Shown: in pieces, positions 1-12,400 of the stretch | Layout: every line of letters starts with the position of its first letter | How positions within the stretch are numbered: position 1 is the first letter of the stretch | NCBI RefSeq assembly: GCF_032854445.1 | Contig: NC_088295.1 | Span: 4,776,501 to 4,840,500 of the forward strand | Direction of reading: 5' to 3' | Source of the DNA: Liolophura sinensis | Taxonomy: Eukaryota > Mollusca > Polyplacophora > Chitonida > Chitonidae | Length of the DNA stretch: 64,000 nt | The notes under the pieces: model-generated | Databases searched by the model: none | Told to the model about the DNA's origin: nothing | What the model saw: the letters and a program-made list of their open reading frames with translations, nothing else | Program-made: the position numbers and the translations under genes

Positions 1-1308
1 CCCTCCCCCGCCCTTGTCACCAGATACCAGATAAATCCCCTGATTTAAGGATGCATCCAAACTCACGAAGTCTGGACTCGTGAGGGATTTGTAAAATCTG
101 AACTGTAACACTGAGAAATACTGAAATGATGACGATATCCAATTGTTTCGCAAAACTCTCATCAAATCACACTGACTGACATACTCTGTATTCACAGAAG
201 AAATATTTTTGCAGCTACACAGCTACTGCAACCTGCAGCAAAAAATACAAAACCCTACCAAGAATAGCTCATTTCTGTTGCCCAAAGCCGGCTCGTGCGA
301 TGTGCCAAAAAGTGATAACCCCACTACTTGCATTATAATAGTATCATTGTATTGAAATCAGTCTGACACTAAATGAGTTATTGGCCAAAATGATCAACTC
401 TTACAGGTGTATTATTGGTGTCAACGTACATTAGCGTCATCGTTGATTTGTCATTCAGTGAATATCGAGTCATCGATCCCACCAACACAAACATTTTCGT
501 GAGAATAAAACATATTATTTCCAGATCAACCTTTAATAGTTGTTCTCGGTGTTGTACGCTTGGTAAGAAGATAAAAATGAATAGGTAAAGCAATGTAGCA
601 GAAGAATAAAGCGATGAACAGGTTTTAAGCATATAAACCCCAATAATCCGATGTGCGAGACAAGAAATTGTATTCCACCAGATAATTGATTTTTATGCTA
701 AATGTGAAGACATTAGGCGACATGAATAGCGCATTAACTACTGATTACTACATAAACAGGCTGGCAATTTAATTCGATCTGTTTACCTACTCCCACTAGA
801 CCGCTTCGGTGGCTTAATGGTTAATGATCGCCAGAATCGAAGTCGGAAGAATACCAAAAACTTTAAAAATGGCACTTGTTGCTTCTTTGCTTGGCGCTTA
901 GCACTGAGGTTAGAAGAAGGAAAAAGGACTGGTTGGCCCATTGTCAGTATAATGTGAATGGGTAGGGTGTCATGTCTGGTGTCTTCGGCATGATACTTCG
1001 CTCTGTCACAAGAGGACACAATATATGTACACGCACGTAATGAGCTCTCGTCGTCATATGACCGAAAAATTGTTCAGTACGACGTAAAGCCCCATCGTTT
1101 ATTTGCATGTAGCGTGTTGCACAGAGCCTGGAATTAGCCATTGATTGTGGTTTTCGCCACACTGGTTGTCCTGTCTTTTGTTTTCGGGTTAGGCTTCACT
1201 TATGGTAAGTTTGCTGTAGTAGTATCTAATTTGAAATCAGATAATACCTTTCATGTTTGTTTTAATGCATTTTTTCATGTTAACGACATGTTATTTCTAC
1301 TGTTATAG
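1..1308 (+). other. Partial upstream intron of receptor A
   Basis: No TM1-TM3 coding exon of receptor A is found here, although its last exon begins in the middle of the E-R-Y codon at 1309. The stretch is therefore inferred to be the 3' part of the intron that precedes that exon. It ends in a plausible acceptor (tactgttatag at 1298-1308). Apart from a SINE-like block at about 801-1000, I see nothing recognisable. Confidence 0.6.
801..1000 (+). mobile_element. tRNA-headed SINE-like element
   Basis: The left end (ccgcttcggtggcttaatgg) resembles a tRNA-type A box. It is followed by a block ending near 'gtcttcggcatgatacttc', which I recognise as a dispersed repeat type common in molluscan genomes. 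The right boundary is approximate, no (AAAT)n tail was seen, and no target-site duplication was found. It lies inside the inferred receptor A intron. The identification is from memory of repeat style, not a database match. Confidence 0.4.
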
Positions 1309-2119
1309 GTATATAGCCATCGTGTACCCCATCAAAGCCCACATACTATGCACAAAACGTCGGGTTCTCCAAAGTATCGTGTTGATATGGATTTTAGCCG
1401 GTCTCTGTGGCTTGCCAACAGCTGTATACATCCAGATCAACACTCACCAGAAGCAGAACGCCGTCGTCTTCTGTACAATCATCTTCCCTGACGACCATAT
1501 ACGTTACTTTCTCGTATTCAAATACCTGGAGCTCCTGTTTTTCTATCTTTTCCCGATGGTGATTCAGATATCGTGTTACGTGGTGATTGGGCGGCGACTT
1601 TTTGTCGGCGTTGAGAAGCTTCACGGAAACAAACTGCTAAAGCGGGACGAAGGCGAGGTAGAGGAGAAGAGTTCGCGGGCTATTCGGGCCCGGAAGGGGG
1701 TTGTCAAGATGCTCATCGCTTGCGTCCTCGTCTACTTTCTCAGCTACTCACCCCTGCAGGTCATGCTACTCTACAATACGTTTGCCCCTGCTCCATTCCA
1801 CGAGACATGGAGCTTTCTGGTATTCGTCACCACACTGGCTTACATCAACTCGGCAGCAAATCCCATCATTTATTGCGTATTCAGTGAGAACTTCCGGCGG
1901 AAGTTCAGCCGACTGATCGGCTTGCGCAGATCGGAGGAGGCCACACGACACGCCATGCTTTCCGCACAGTTCTCCACAGAATATATTTCCATGTCCAAAG
2001 TCAGCAAGTTCAGGTCCCCTCGGTCGTCCCCTAAGGCATTTAACCCCACGGAAAGCAGTCGAACGTACACCATGACACAGCCTCAAGTGGACATTGATTC
2101 AACCGGATGTAGCCAGTGA
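1309..2119 (+). CDS. Class A peptide GPCR 'receptor A', last coding exon (5' partial)
   Basis: This exon encodes the last 269 residues of a seven-transmembrane, rhodopsin-family (class A) receptor, from the Y of the E/D-R-Y motif to the C-terminus. The acceptor AG is at 1307-1308. The first base, g, completes an Arg codon (ag|g), so the open frame that begins upstream at 1253 is intronic read-through. Visible marks are YIAIVYPIKAH after TM3, TM4 with the conserved W, an extracellular-loop-2 Cys (VVFCTI), TM5 (FYLFPM), a short basic loop 3 (GRRLFVGVEKLH), TM6 (VVKMLIACVLVYFLSYSP) and TM7 with NSAANPIIY, then a basic, Ser-rich tail ending at tga. Roughly half the positions (102 of 188 by hand count, no gaps) match receptor B at 20686-43186. 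The usual CWxP of TM6 is S-Y-S-P. A neuropeptide-type ligand is likely from family features, but the exact subfamily is not resolved. TM1-TM3 are outside the window. Confidence 0.92.
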
Positions 2120-3339
2120 ATTCCAGATGAGCACTTGGAGATTTCCCTGGAAAGTTTGTGTACATAAGTGAGCGTATGTTACGGGCTTCAGTAATTTGTA
2201 CAAGTGCTTTTAACATTCACAGTATCACCAAATATCTATTTTGCTAAATGAAACATTGCATGTAGTTGTGTATAATTATACGTATTACCTACCGGTGTAT
2301 GAGTGATAAAGACATCCTCCGGGCAAGGTCATACTCAAACGTGTAGGGACCAGTTTCATGAGCCGACACAGCTATTAATTCATCTAGACTTACTGACCAT
2401 TTGTGAACTGTTCTCTGGGTAGATTCACATCCTGTTCGGTGCTTTTCTGGGAATTGTTTTCTAGAAATCGATTCGTGTCTCCAGACAAGGTATTGACTCA
2501 GCTTGGTAACATTCATCGGGTTTCTTGTGATTTACATGTTGTGAAAATGGGATATCCGTAGTTTTCATGATGCGATCATAAAAAACGACACAATTTAATT
2601 ACATTGCCATTCGATCCATGGACATGGCCAATAATACATACTTAACTAATTATGTATGTAACAAAGATTCGATGACTTGGATATTTATTATAAGACACAG
2701 ACAAAACTGTAGATATAGCCTTCTTTTTCAGGAACGACCTAGTTACTGACATATATATATACGGAAGGAAAATATGTTTTTGACCAATAACGACTTAGTG
2801 ATAAGCGATGACTTACTTTGTATTGCGGTTTCTGATGGAACTGTCTGTCCACATTGTAGCAGTCCCTCCAGGACCAATAGAGAGAAAAAAAATGAAGCGC
2901 GCTTACGCTGCTGTAAGACGATTCTTTTTTATCCCAGGATATCCAAATTCACCATCGAAAGACTTTGTAGGTTGTGCTGAAATTCCCTGCCTGAGTGGTC
3001 ACGGGAACTTGTGAATTTGGCTTTATGATATCTCAATTTCATTTCTCATTTCATAATGGTCGTACAATTAGCATATCAGTAGATTAAATGCATACTTGTT
3101 GTCTACAGAAGTATTGTTGTCTACAGCTATAATTCAGCGTATATACCTGTATGGCTTAAAAGAATGTAATAGACCAAGCCTTATCAAAGTTATCTTGTTT
3201 TGTGCGTTATACGAAATGTGCATTTCATTAAAAGAGTTTAAATATGTATGGATATATTTCTCTTAAAGAGTTTTGAAACATATTGCACTGATATGATAAC
3301 CACTCAAATGAAAATAATGAGAACAGCCACGATAATACT
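2120..3339. other. 3' flank of receptor A, no further gene seen
   Basis: This stretch presumably contains the 3' UTR of receptor A. I see no AATAAA close to the stop codon; ATTAAA occurs at about 3083 and 3228, but neither can be assigned. Short ORFs here show no family resemblance. The rest is AT-rich unique sequence. Confidence 0.5.
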
Positions 3340-3359
3340 GCAAATTACCACGCCTAGGT

Positions 3360-4273
3360 CCCTATTACAACCCGCTCTTCACATTATCTTGAAACCTTAT
3401 ATCACACCACCAGTCGCCACATTACCCCGCCCGGACCTATTTTACAACCCGCTTTTCACTTATCTTTATGCCATAATCAGATCACAAATCGTCACATCAC
3501 CCCGCCTGGACCTATATTACGACCCGCTCTTCACCTTATCTTTATACCAAATATTACACCACAGATCGTCACATTACCACCCTTTAACCTATATTACAAC
3601 CTGCTCTTCACCTTAACTTTAATACCATTTAATACATCACCAATCATCACATTACCCCTTCTAGACCTATATTACAACCGCTCTTCACATTATCTTTACA
3701 CCAAATATTACACCACAAATTGTCATATTAATATCGTCTGGACCTATATTACAACACACTCTTCAACTTATCTTTATACCAAGTATTACACCACAGATCG
3801 TCACACTCTTTAACATATATTACAACCCACTCTTCACCTTAACTTTATACCAGTTAATACATCACAAATGACATTACCTTATCTTATACCATTTATCACA
3901 TTACCCAGCCCGGACCTATATTACAACACGCCTTCACATTATCTTTACACCAAACATTACACCACAAATTGTCACAGTATCCCGTCTGGGCTTATATAAC
4001 AACCCGTTCTTCGCTTTATCTTTATACCATCTATTACGTCACAAATCGTCACATTACCCCTTCCGGACCTATATTACAACCCGCTCTTCACATTATCTTT
4101 ATGCCAAATATTTACACCACAGATCGTCACATTACCACGCTTTAACCTATATTACAACCCGCTCTTCACTTTATCTTTGTGCCATTTAATACATCACAAA
4201 TCGTCACATTATCACGTCTGAACGTACTTACAACCCGCCTTTCACCTTATCTTTATACCATCTATTACATCAC
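3360..4273. repeat. Minisatellite, about 75-77 bp unit, running into an assembly gap
   Basis: About 12 diverged copies of a unit containing 'cgtcacattaccccg', 'ggacctatattacaaccc' and 'gctcttcaccttatctttat'. The cgtcac/cgccac element recurs at 3415, 3490 and 3567. The + strand is poor in G. The array runs directly into the N gap, so its true length is unknown. Confidence 0.9.
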
Positions 4274-4473
4274 NNNNNNNNNNNNNNNNNNNNNNNNNNN
4301 NNNNNNNNNNNNNNNNNNNNNNNNNNNNNNNNNNNNNNNNNNNNNNNNNNNNNNNNNNNNNNNNNNNNNNNNNNNNNNNNNNNNNNNNNNNNNNNNNNNN
4401 NNNNNNNNNNNNNNNNNNNNNNNNNNNNNNNNNNNNNNNNNNNNNNNNNNNNNNNNNNNNNNNNNNNNNNNNN
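4274..4473. other. Assembly gap of 200 N
   Basis: An uninterrupted run of N. The round size suggests a scaffold spacer rather than a measured length. It abuts the 75-77 bp array, a typical place for assembly failure. Confidence 0.98.
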
Positions 4474-5267
4474 CCAGATGTATAAATCTCAAAACTAAGT
4501 ACCGCATATAAAAATGTGGCTTTCGGTGTTTCTTCTCGCAAAGAAAAAGCGTAGCGAAAGGTTTATGAATTAATGCTTGCAGAGACATAGTTCTGAAGAG
4601 TTCTTCACACTTTCATTGAGATGTACAGTGTGCGAAATGACAATCCACGCGGCCTGAACGACAATCCACGCGGCCTGGACCCTGTATGGAGATGAATAGA
4701 TGCATAGATGTCACCCCAATAGTCGACACAGGTCTGGGCTGCACGTGGCGACCTGGATACACCACTGCTTTCTGCGATCTCATTAACCCTTAAGTTCTAC
4801 ACATATTAATCTGGCACAAGCTTTACACAATACATAAATCTGCTGAACGGAGACACTTGCTAGGATTTATATCTGTGTGGAAAAGGTGTCAAAGCACTAA
4901 TGAATCCTACATGAAACTGTTCAGGCTATTTTGAAAATATTTATAAATATTCAGCGGATGTAAATCAAACTTAATGAAAAAGTCTTTTATAAAATCTTTG
5001 CTGGCGCTCGTTTGAGGTTTATTTGTATACTCCAAGGCTACCATTTTCACACCTTTGAACAGCTAGGCGCAGAGCTGATTTCTTAGGGACGGCTTCGTCT
5101 TTCGTGTGCATTGTTTCGTAATAAAAAAAAACTGTGTGAATAGCGAGGTGGCAGTGACGGCATTTAGCTACTCACCCCTACCACCTTAGTGTTTATCAGG
5201 GTTAAGGTAGTCAGCTACAACTAAAGACCACTCGAATGTCGCCGTCCAAATTCAACAATGCTATTGT
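4474..5267. other. Unique non-coding sequence
   Basis: No coding exon, RNA gene or clear repeat array was seen. A short tandem duplication of 'acaatccacgcggcctg' occurs near 4640-4680. Confidence 0.5.
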
Positions 5268-5815
5268 GGCCTTTGTTTTGTTTGTTTCTCTGATCTTCTG
5301 GCTTCACGGTTTGTGATCATTCTGGTTTCTCTTATCTTCTGGTTTCACGGTTTGTAATCATGTTGGTTTCTTTGATCTTCTGGTCTCACGGTTTGTAATC
5401 ATGCTGGTTTCTCTGATCTTCTGATCTCACGGTTTGTGACTATGCTGGTTTCTCTCATCTTCTGGTCTCATGGTTTGTAATCATGCTGATTTCTCTGATT
5501 TTCTGGTCTCACGGTTTATGATCATGCTGGTTTCTCTGATCTTCTGACTTTACGATTTGGGATAATGCTGATTTCTCTGATCTCCTAGCGTCCTAGCGTC
5601 ATGGTTTGAGAAGATGATAATTTTTCTTGCGTCCTGCCGTCAGTGTTTGTGATTATACTGGTCTCTCTGTTCTTCTAGCGCCAGGGTGTGTGAAGATGTT
5701 GGTTTTCTGGTGTCATGGCGTCATGGTCCGTGATCATGCTGGTTTCTCTGATCTTCTGGCCTCATGGTTTGTGATCATGCTGATTTCGCTGATCTTCTAC
5801 AGTCATGATTAGTAA
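5268..5815. repeat. 41-bp minisatellite, block 1
   Basis: About 13 copies of a 41-bp unit with core 'cacggtttgtaatcatgctg' followed by 'gtttctctgatcttctgg'. The atgctggtttctct element recurs 41 bp apart at 5401 and 5442. The copies are moderately diverged and T-rich on the + strand. The array is related to the blocks that follow. Confidence 0.9.
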
Positions 5816-6034
5816 TTATTGTATTTCGCCTAAAGAGTAGTAATTTTTTCAAGTGACAGTTTTGCTTGATTTTCATTTTTTCATTCACATGATAATGCCA
5901 CTTTAGAGTTTTTGTTTGATTAATTCCTTATCAGGAATATATCAACAGAAGTGTCATTTTAAGGCCTTTATGTGCTTCTGAAAGTACTTTTTTTCATTCC
6001 AAACTTTAGCTGAAATACAATACATGTACTCTGC

Positions 6035-6430
6035 TTTCCCTGATCTTCTACCATCAGCGTTTGAGATTATGCTGGTTTCTCGGCTCTGCTAGCGTCAGAA
6101 TTTGTAATTATGCTGGTTTCTCTGTTTTTCTAGCTTCAGGGCTTGTAATTATGCTGGTTGCTCTGTTTTTCTAACGTCAGGATTTGTAACTATGCTGGTT
6201 TTTCTGTTTTTCTAGCGTCAGCGTTTGAGATTATGCTGGTTTCTCGGCTCTGCTAGCATCAGGATTTGTAATTATGCTGGTTTCTCTGTTTTTCTAGCGT
6301 CAGTGTTTGAGATTATGCTGATTTCTCGGCTCTACTAGCGTCAGGATTTGTAACTATGCTGTTTTCTCTGTTTTTCTAACGTCAGGGTTTGTGATTATTC
6401 TGGTTTCTCTCATCTCCTAGCGTCTTTGTT
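6035..6430. repeat. 41-bp minisatellite, block 2
   Basis: About nine copies with core 'tctagcgtcaggatttgtaa' and 'ttatgctggtttctc'. The tatgctgg element recurs at 6068 and 6109, a 41-bp step. It can be aligned with block 1 and is separated from it by about 220 bp of unique sequence. Confidence 0.9.
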
Positions 6431-6960
6431 GGTGCTTTTTCTGGTGTCCTAGCATCAAAGTTGGGAAGATGATGATAGTTCTGGTGTCCTAGCGTCATGG
6501 TTGTGAAGATGATGATAGTTCTGGTGTCCTAGCGTCACTGTTGTGAAGATGATGATAATTCTGGTGTCCTAGCGTCATGGTTGTGAAGATGATGATAGTT
6601 CTGGTGTCCTAGCGTCATGGTTGTGAAGATGATGATAGTTCTGGTGTCCTAGCGTCATTGTTGTGAAGATGATGATAGTTCTGGTGTCCTAGCGTCATGG
6701 TTGTGAAGATGATGATAGTTCTGGCGTCCTAGCATCATTGTTGTGAAGATGATGATAGTTCTGGTGTCTCTGTTCTTCTAGCGCCAGGGTTTGTGAAGAT
6801 GATGGTTTTCTTGTGTCTGTTGTTGATTGCTGATTTCTCTCCTCTCGTAGCGTCATTGTTGGGTCTTTTTCTGGTGTCACAGCGTCATGGTTTGTGACTG
6901 GTTTACATTGCTGATCTTGTAGTGTCATGGTTTAAGACTTCTATGACTTGTCGTTTCTGA
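6431..6960. repeat. 40-bp minisatellite, block 3, with a degenerate end
   Basis: About eight nearly identical 40-bp copies (tcctagcgtcatggttgtga then agatgatgatagttctggtg) run to about 6775. They are followed by degenerate copies to about 6960. The unit differs from block 2 mainly by a one-base length change and substitutions, so it looks like a freshly expanded subfamily of the same repeat. Confidence 0.9.
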
Positions 6961-7379
6961 AGTTTTGACGTGTGACTCTACTCTTTTATCATAATGGTTC
7001 ATGACTGATTTAGCTTCCTTTCGGCCGACTTCACAAAGACATTTCTGCTTTCAGGCAAAATTTAAAACGTTGTCACAGTGTTTTGTTTGTGATTTTAGAA
7101 ATTTAAATTTTTACACATTCATCTTAGCACAACATTGATGAGGTGGTCAAAATTTTAATTTACAAGCTTTAAAATAACATTTTAAAATTTGGACTTATGT
7201 TAGAAATTGCTTTGCGGAATCGGCCCCTGGTCTTGTGTCTGTTGGCATCATTAGTCTCTCTTCTTTACGAATTGCATTATAAACCTATTATCACTGATTA
7301 TGACTTGTTTGCCCCCTCTATTTTTCACACGTTTCGTCACCTGAGTGTTTTGCCGTCGTTTATAAAAAAAATTAGTTGG
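6961..7379. other. Unique sequence between repeat blocks
   Basis: An AT-rich stretch with no supported gene. A short open frame at 7197-7388 has no recognisable family and grades into the next repeat block. Confidence 0.45.
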
Positions 7380-8440
7380 CATCTCTAGCATCACGGTTTC
7401 TTACTGTTTAGGCATCTATAGTCTTCCGCCATTACGGATTGTTACTATTTTTGCACATGCAGTCGTCCACCATCGCGGTTTCTTACTGTTTTCGCATATG
7501 TAGTATTTTACTTTCACGGTTTGTTATTGTGTCCTTTCTAGTCTTCCACCATCAAGGTTTTTACGGTGTTGGCTTTTCTAATCTTCCACCATCAGTTTGT
7601 TACTGTTTTGACAACTCCAGTCATTCACCATAACGGTGTGTTATTTTTTTTTTTGACAACTCTAGTCATTCACCATTATTTTGATACTGTTTGACAACTC
7701 TAGTCATTCACCATCACGGTGTGTTACTGTTTTGGCACCTGTAGTCTTCTACCATCGCGATATGTTATTGTTTTGACAACTCTAGTCTTCTACCATCATG
7801 GTTTGTTACTGTTTTGGCATCTGTAGTATTTTACCATTGCGGTTTGTTACTGTGTTGGCCCCTCTTGTCTTCCAACATCACGGTTTGTTACGGTATTACC
7901 TTTTCTAATCTTCACGGTACCGCTTTATTACTGTGTTGGCGCCTCTGGTCTTCCACCATCAGTTTGCTACTGTTTTGTAACCTCTTGTCTTTCACTATCA
8001 CAGTTTGTTACTGTTTTGGCAGCTCTAGTCTTTCATTATCATGCTTGCCAGTGTTTTTGGCATCTGAAGTATTACTACCGCAGTTTCTTGCTGTTTTGGT
8101 ATCGCTAGTCTTGTTTGTTAGTGTTAGTGCATGTCTAATCTTGTACCATCACGGTATGTTACTGTTTTGTTACCTCTGTTCTTCCACTATCGTGGTTTCT
8201 TGCTGTTTTGGTATCTGTACTCTTTCATTAGCAAGGTTTGTTAGTGTTTTAGCTTGTCTAATCTTGTACCATCAGAGTATGTTACTGTTTTGACATTTAT
8301 ATTCTTTTACCATCCTGGTTTGTTACTGCTCTGGCATCTCTTGTCTTCGCCCATCACGGCATATTTCTGTTTTGGCATCTGTAGTCGTCCTCCATCACAT
8401 GTGTGTGTAACTCATTTGGCATATGTAGTTTTTAATAACT
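7380..8440. repeat. 41-bp minisatellite, block 4 (degenerate)
   Basis: About 25 diverged copies with core 'catcacggtttgttactgtt' and 'ttggcatctctagtcttcca'. For example, gttactg at 7723 and gttattg at 7764 are 41 bp apart. The open frames of up to 159 codons within it are translations of the repeat. It shares period and alignable sequence with blocks 1-3. Confidence 0.85.
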
Positions 8441-8870
8441 ATAGCGTCTAATAAATTGCAGTTAACATTACTGTATTTGTTTTTTACTAATTCTGCATTA
8501 GCGATGGTATAAGAGCGCGTCTACGTTGTTAGTATATAATCATGAACATTTAAAATGTTATGACTGGTTTGGCATCTCTGACTTATAGAGAATTATGCCC
8601 TTGTGTTTATCCACCGTTTGAAGCATCTTTACCTTGGTTAGTTTAGCGTTATGCGAAGCCTCCAGCAATATGAAATGATGGTGCTTTTAGTAGCCGTCAA
8701 CTGTAGCCTTATGTCGTACTTTCATTACGTGTCTAGCATATTTATTTAATAAAATAAATCAGTGGAATTCATTTCATTTCTGACATCCTTTATCAAATTA
8801 CAAATGAATCCATATATCTTCAGGTTTAATTTGATAGATGATGATAATACTAAAGGTCATCACAAAAATG
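8441..8870. other. Unique AT-rich sequence
   Basis: No gene, repeat array or RNA was recognised between the 41-bp and 48-bp arrays. Confidence 0.5.
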
Positions 8871-8876
8871 GAATAG

Positions 8877-9410
8877 GGCTGATGTATTCAGGTACATTGT
8901 CAGGGTGACGGTCAGCGTAAATACGGCTGGTGTATTCAGGTACATTGTCAGGGTGACGATCAGCGTAAATACGGCTGGTGTATTCAGGTACATTGTCAGG
9001 GTGACGATCAGCGTAAATACGGCTGGTGTATTCAGGTACATTGTCAGGGTGACGATCAGCGTAAATACGGCTGGTGTATTCAGGTACATTGTCAGGGTGA
9101 CGATCAGCGTAAATACGGCTGGTGTATTCAGGTACATTGTCAGGGTGACGATCAGCGTAAATACGGCTGGTGTATTCAGGTACATTGTCAGGGTGACGAT
9201 CAGCGTAAATACGGCTGGTGTATTCAGGTACATTGTCAGGGTGACGATCAGCGTAAATACGGCTGGTGTATTCAGGTACATTGTCAGGGTGACGATCAGC
9301 GTAAATACGGCTGGTGTATTCAGGTATATTGTCAGGGTGACGATCAGCGTAAATACGGCTGGTGTATTCAGGTACATTGTCAGGGTAACGATCAGCGTAA
9401 ATCTGGCTGA
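8877..9410. repeat. 48-bp minisatellite, highly homogeneous
   Basis: About 11 copies of a 48-bp unit containing 'gacgatcagcgtaaatacgg', 'ctggtgtattcaggtaca' and 'ttgtcagggt'. Only a handful of single-base differences occur, mostly in the end copies. Because 48 is divisible by three, both strands stay open with a 16-residue periodic translation. I do not regard this as a gene: there is no flanking coding sequence and both strands are equally open. Confidence 0.95.
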
Positions 9411-12400
9411 CTGATGTCTACAGATATTCTGTACTGGTATGGCAGCTCTAATGAGGCCTCACTGTCAAAAGTGCACGAGTTTTATACAACTTTAACAACG
9501 GGCCCTGATATCATCTCGTAAAGTAAAGAAACGGGGATCTAAAAAATGCAATGCCTTTCAAATAAATACATCTACAAAATAGAGGTGTTCTCACACAAAG
9601 AAAAATACAGATGCTGTGTCGTTAAGCCACGAGTGTCTTTAAAAAAAAGGAGCTTAAAAATAAGTTACGGTGCCCTAAATGCAACGGTGTCGTCTACATG
9701 CAGAAACTGCTTTTTTACGATCATAAAAATAAATGCGGTGTCTATAACTAACAGATGTGGTCTGCTATTAGGACAGCACAAACTATTTACCTAAACTCAC
9801 AGGGTGGATAATGGGTGATAATAGAGTATTCAAAACAGATGTGGTGTCATGAACTCACGGGTGTCCTCAAAGCAAACATGTACAATGATGATAAAAAATA
9901 GATCAGACATCATGAAGAAACAGGTGTGTTGCATCAATGGAGTTATGTCAAAAATGGGTTTTAAAAACAGATGAGAGAAATAGAAGTGTTTGTTCCGGAA
10001 CGAGACATCCAGGGCCTAGTGCCATGTTATCTGTACTAGGCACAGCGAGATAATTGTCATCTCAGAGCGTGTACAGAAAGACACGTCAACTAGCACATGC
10101 TGCAGCTTTTGATATCGACATACCTGTATGTAGTTACCATGGCAATGAAACACGTTATCATCTCATCCTCTAAATAAGCGTCATGTTCTTGTTTACGTCT
10201 AAGAAATCAGGACACCAACAAAGAAACTTGTCGGCGCCAAATAACATCGGCGGAATGAAGAGCCGCTGATGAGGTTAAACAGTTTACGAAACCCGGACCA
10301 GCCTAGATTAGTAGCCTTATAAAACACCACACACATATCCCATCACCAAAGGTGTTAGCCCCCACTAACAATGCTACTGCAAATATAGAGGTAAAAAACC
10401 AGATCAGCAAGCATCACCAGTCTGTTTGCTGGTTTAATCCCTCACAGGCCTTCATAGCTTTCGCAGTAATAAAATTATGCCCATTACAGACACCTCACAA
10501 TCCAATAGACAAGTTGTTTGGGGACAAGTAATTCGGAACGAAGACGATTCTCCCTAAAAAGCTGCGGCACAGTTTTTGTGACCAGTAGGTAAAAAGAGAA
10601 GGCCGAATCGAGGGCTTTGGATTGGGCGCTCAGCTCCACAGCAATGGTCCTGCCGGCTTGACTGACGAGCCGGAACGGGCCGATCATCTCTGGCCTGTAT
10701 ACGAACAGTCTAACACGATTACAATAACCCTAATGAGCAGATTTAATCATTCAGTTAGAGGGCTGGGGTCTGGGACCCCCAGCACCGATCTTTGACCACT
10801 TAGTGTAAAACAATACTCCGAGGAAATAGGCCAGCTAAGGAGCTCTGGGAGATCGATTCTATCTGCATGGCTGACGATATCCACATTTGACAGGGTGAGG
10901 AAGCGACGGAGACACTGACAGCTTCCGGACTAAGGGTGCCAAGACCCTAATCTGCCACAGATGTGTTTTACAGATATGCCATAGGGTTATGACTGATATT
11001 TTACACAAATTAGAATTAGAATTTAACAAAGTCGTTTATTACTTTATTTACTCGTTAAGTTTCAGCTCGCCAATGTCTTCTACCTTCATCTCACTTCTTG
11101 ATGTTTTAATGAGAGAAACAAAAGTATTTTCTCAAATCAAACAAATGCTATCCACTACAGCTCAATCAAATAGTTGTAATTTGTAGAGGTAAGTCTGCGA
11201 AAAGGACTTTTATGTTCTTGCAAATTCTCATACTTAAAACCCCGGTGCGCATTCGCGTGAACTATTATGATGGGTTTTGTTTGTCTGATCGGTCATTTCT
11301 TCGGACTTGTCGAAGTGGGTCTCATGTACATGTAATACATGTGTGTGACCTTCCAATGCACCGAAACAACACCCTTCTTCCTGGTGGAACCCTATAATCG
11401 TAAAATCCATACACTTCTCCAGCCAATTTGTTATCTCAATCTACCAGTATTGGCAACTGTCCCGCTCCTTTCCCTTTCTCCCAACCTTCCAACAAAGCAT
11501 CACGTAAAAATCACCAAAACAGGGCAAAGAAAATCAACAAATGAAAGGTTCTATTTTTCTGGATTAATCTTCAAGCCCCGGTAGACCCGGAAGTGCAATT
11601 ACTGGAGTATCCACAGGGTTGGTGAGAACAGTCTTCATCTCTCTGTATCCTCATCCCCGCTACCTAGACAAGACCTTAGTGACTTGGCCACATAGCACAA
11701 AAGATTGGTTACAGGAATTCTCAGAGTTAAGTCCTTTCCTCGCTTACAAAGTGGGAGATTGAGGGCAAATATAGGCCACCAAAATATTTACTGGATTTAC
11801 AAAAGGATACAATTATATCATCTCAACAGACATTATTTCACAAGTTGTTACCACAAAAAGTCTCTAAATATAACACATAATTCTCGTGGAAAAGACGTAG
11901 AGCATCTTTGGCGCTCTGCTTCGTGATTGTGTCAAATTCCGCGTAACCATGGACTAGGGGTTGTACATGCATCGATTTAAAAGCGGTCACAGTGGATGTA
12001 TGAAAGTTGGAACATGATTAAACAGTAGCAACTTACAAGCCCCTAGCACCAAACCTGAAGCAGAATGTAAAAAGAATGCTGTGGTGTAAATGAAATATAT
12101 TAGACGCCACTGATCTGAATAAAAATGATGTGATGTCATCACATTTTATATACAAACACCGTAGAATCCCGGCTTATACATGAAAACAATGCAAAAAATT
12201 GCAGCATTGAGAGTAAAACCAGAGCAATGACAACAGTGTGATGGTTGGCAAAAAGTCACGCATATTACTCGTCAACCCCGGCCTCCTGTCCTAGGCTTTT
12301 ATTCTAACTGTTAATATAATTGCTTAAACAGTGGCCCAGATTAGACATTTTAAGAAGAGGATAAACTTTCTTTCAGCTTTATTAATTAGATTATTGAATC

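Noticed and set aside
1253-1308. ATG at 1253 as the start of receptor A
   Set aside because: The 19 residues it adds precede a clear splice acceptor and contain none of TM1-TM3; a receptor starting there would lack three membrane segments.
8850-9414. Two open frames of 169 and 175 codons with a 16-residue repeat
   Set aside because: Both strands of the 48-bp array are open simply because 48 is divisible by three; the copies are too uniform to show selection on one frame.
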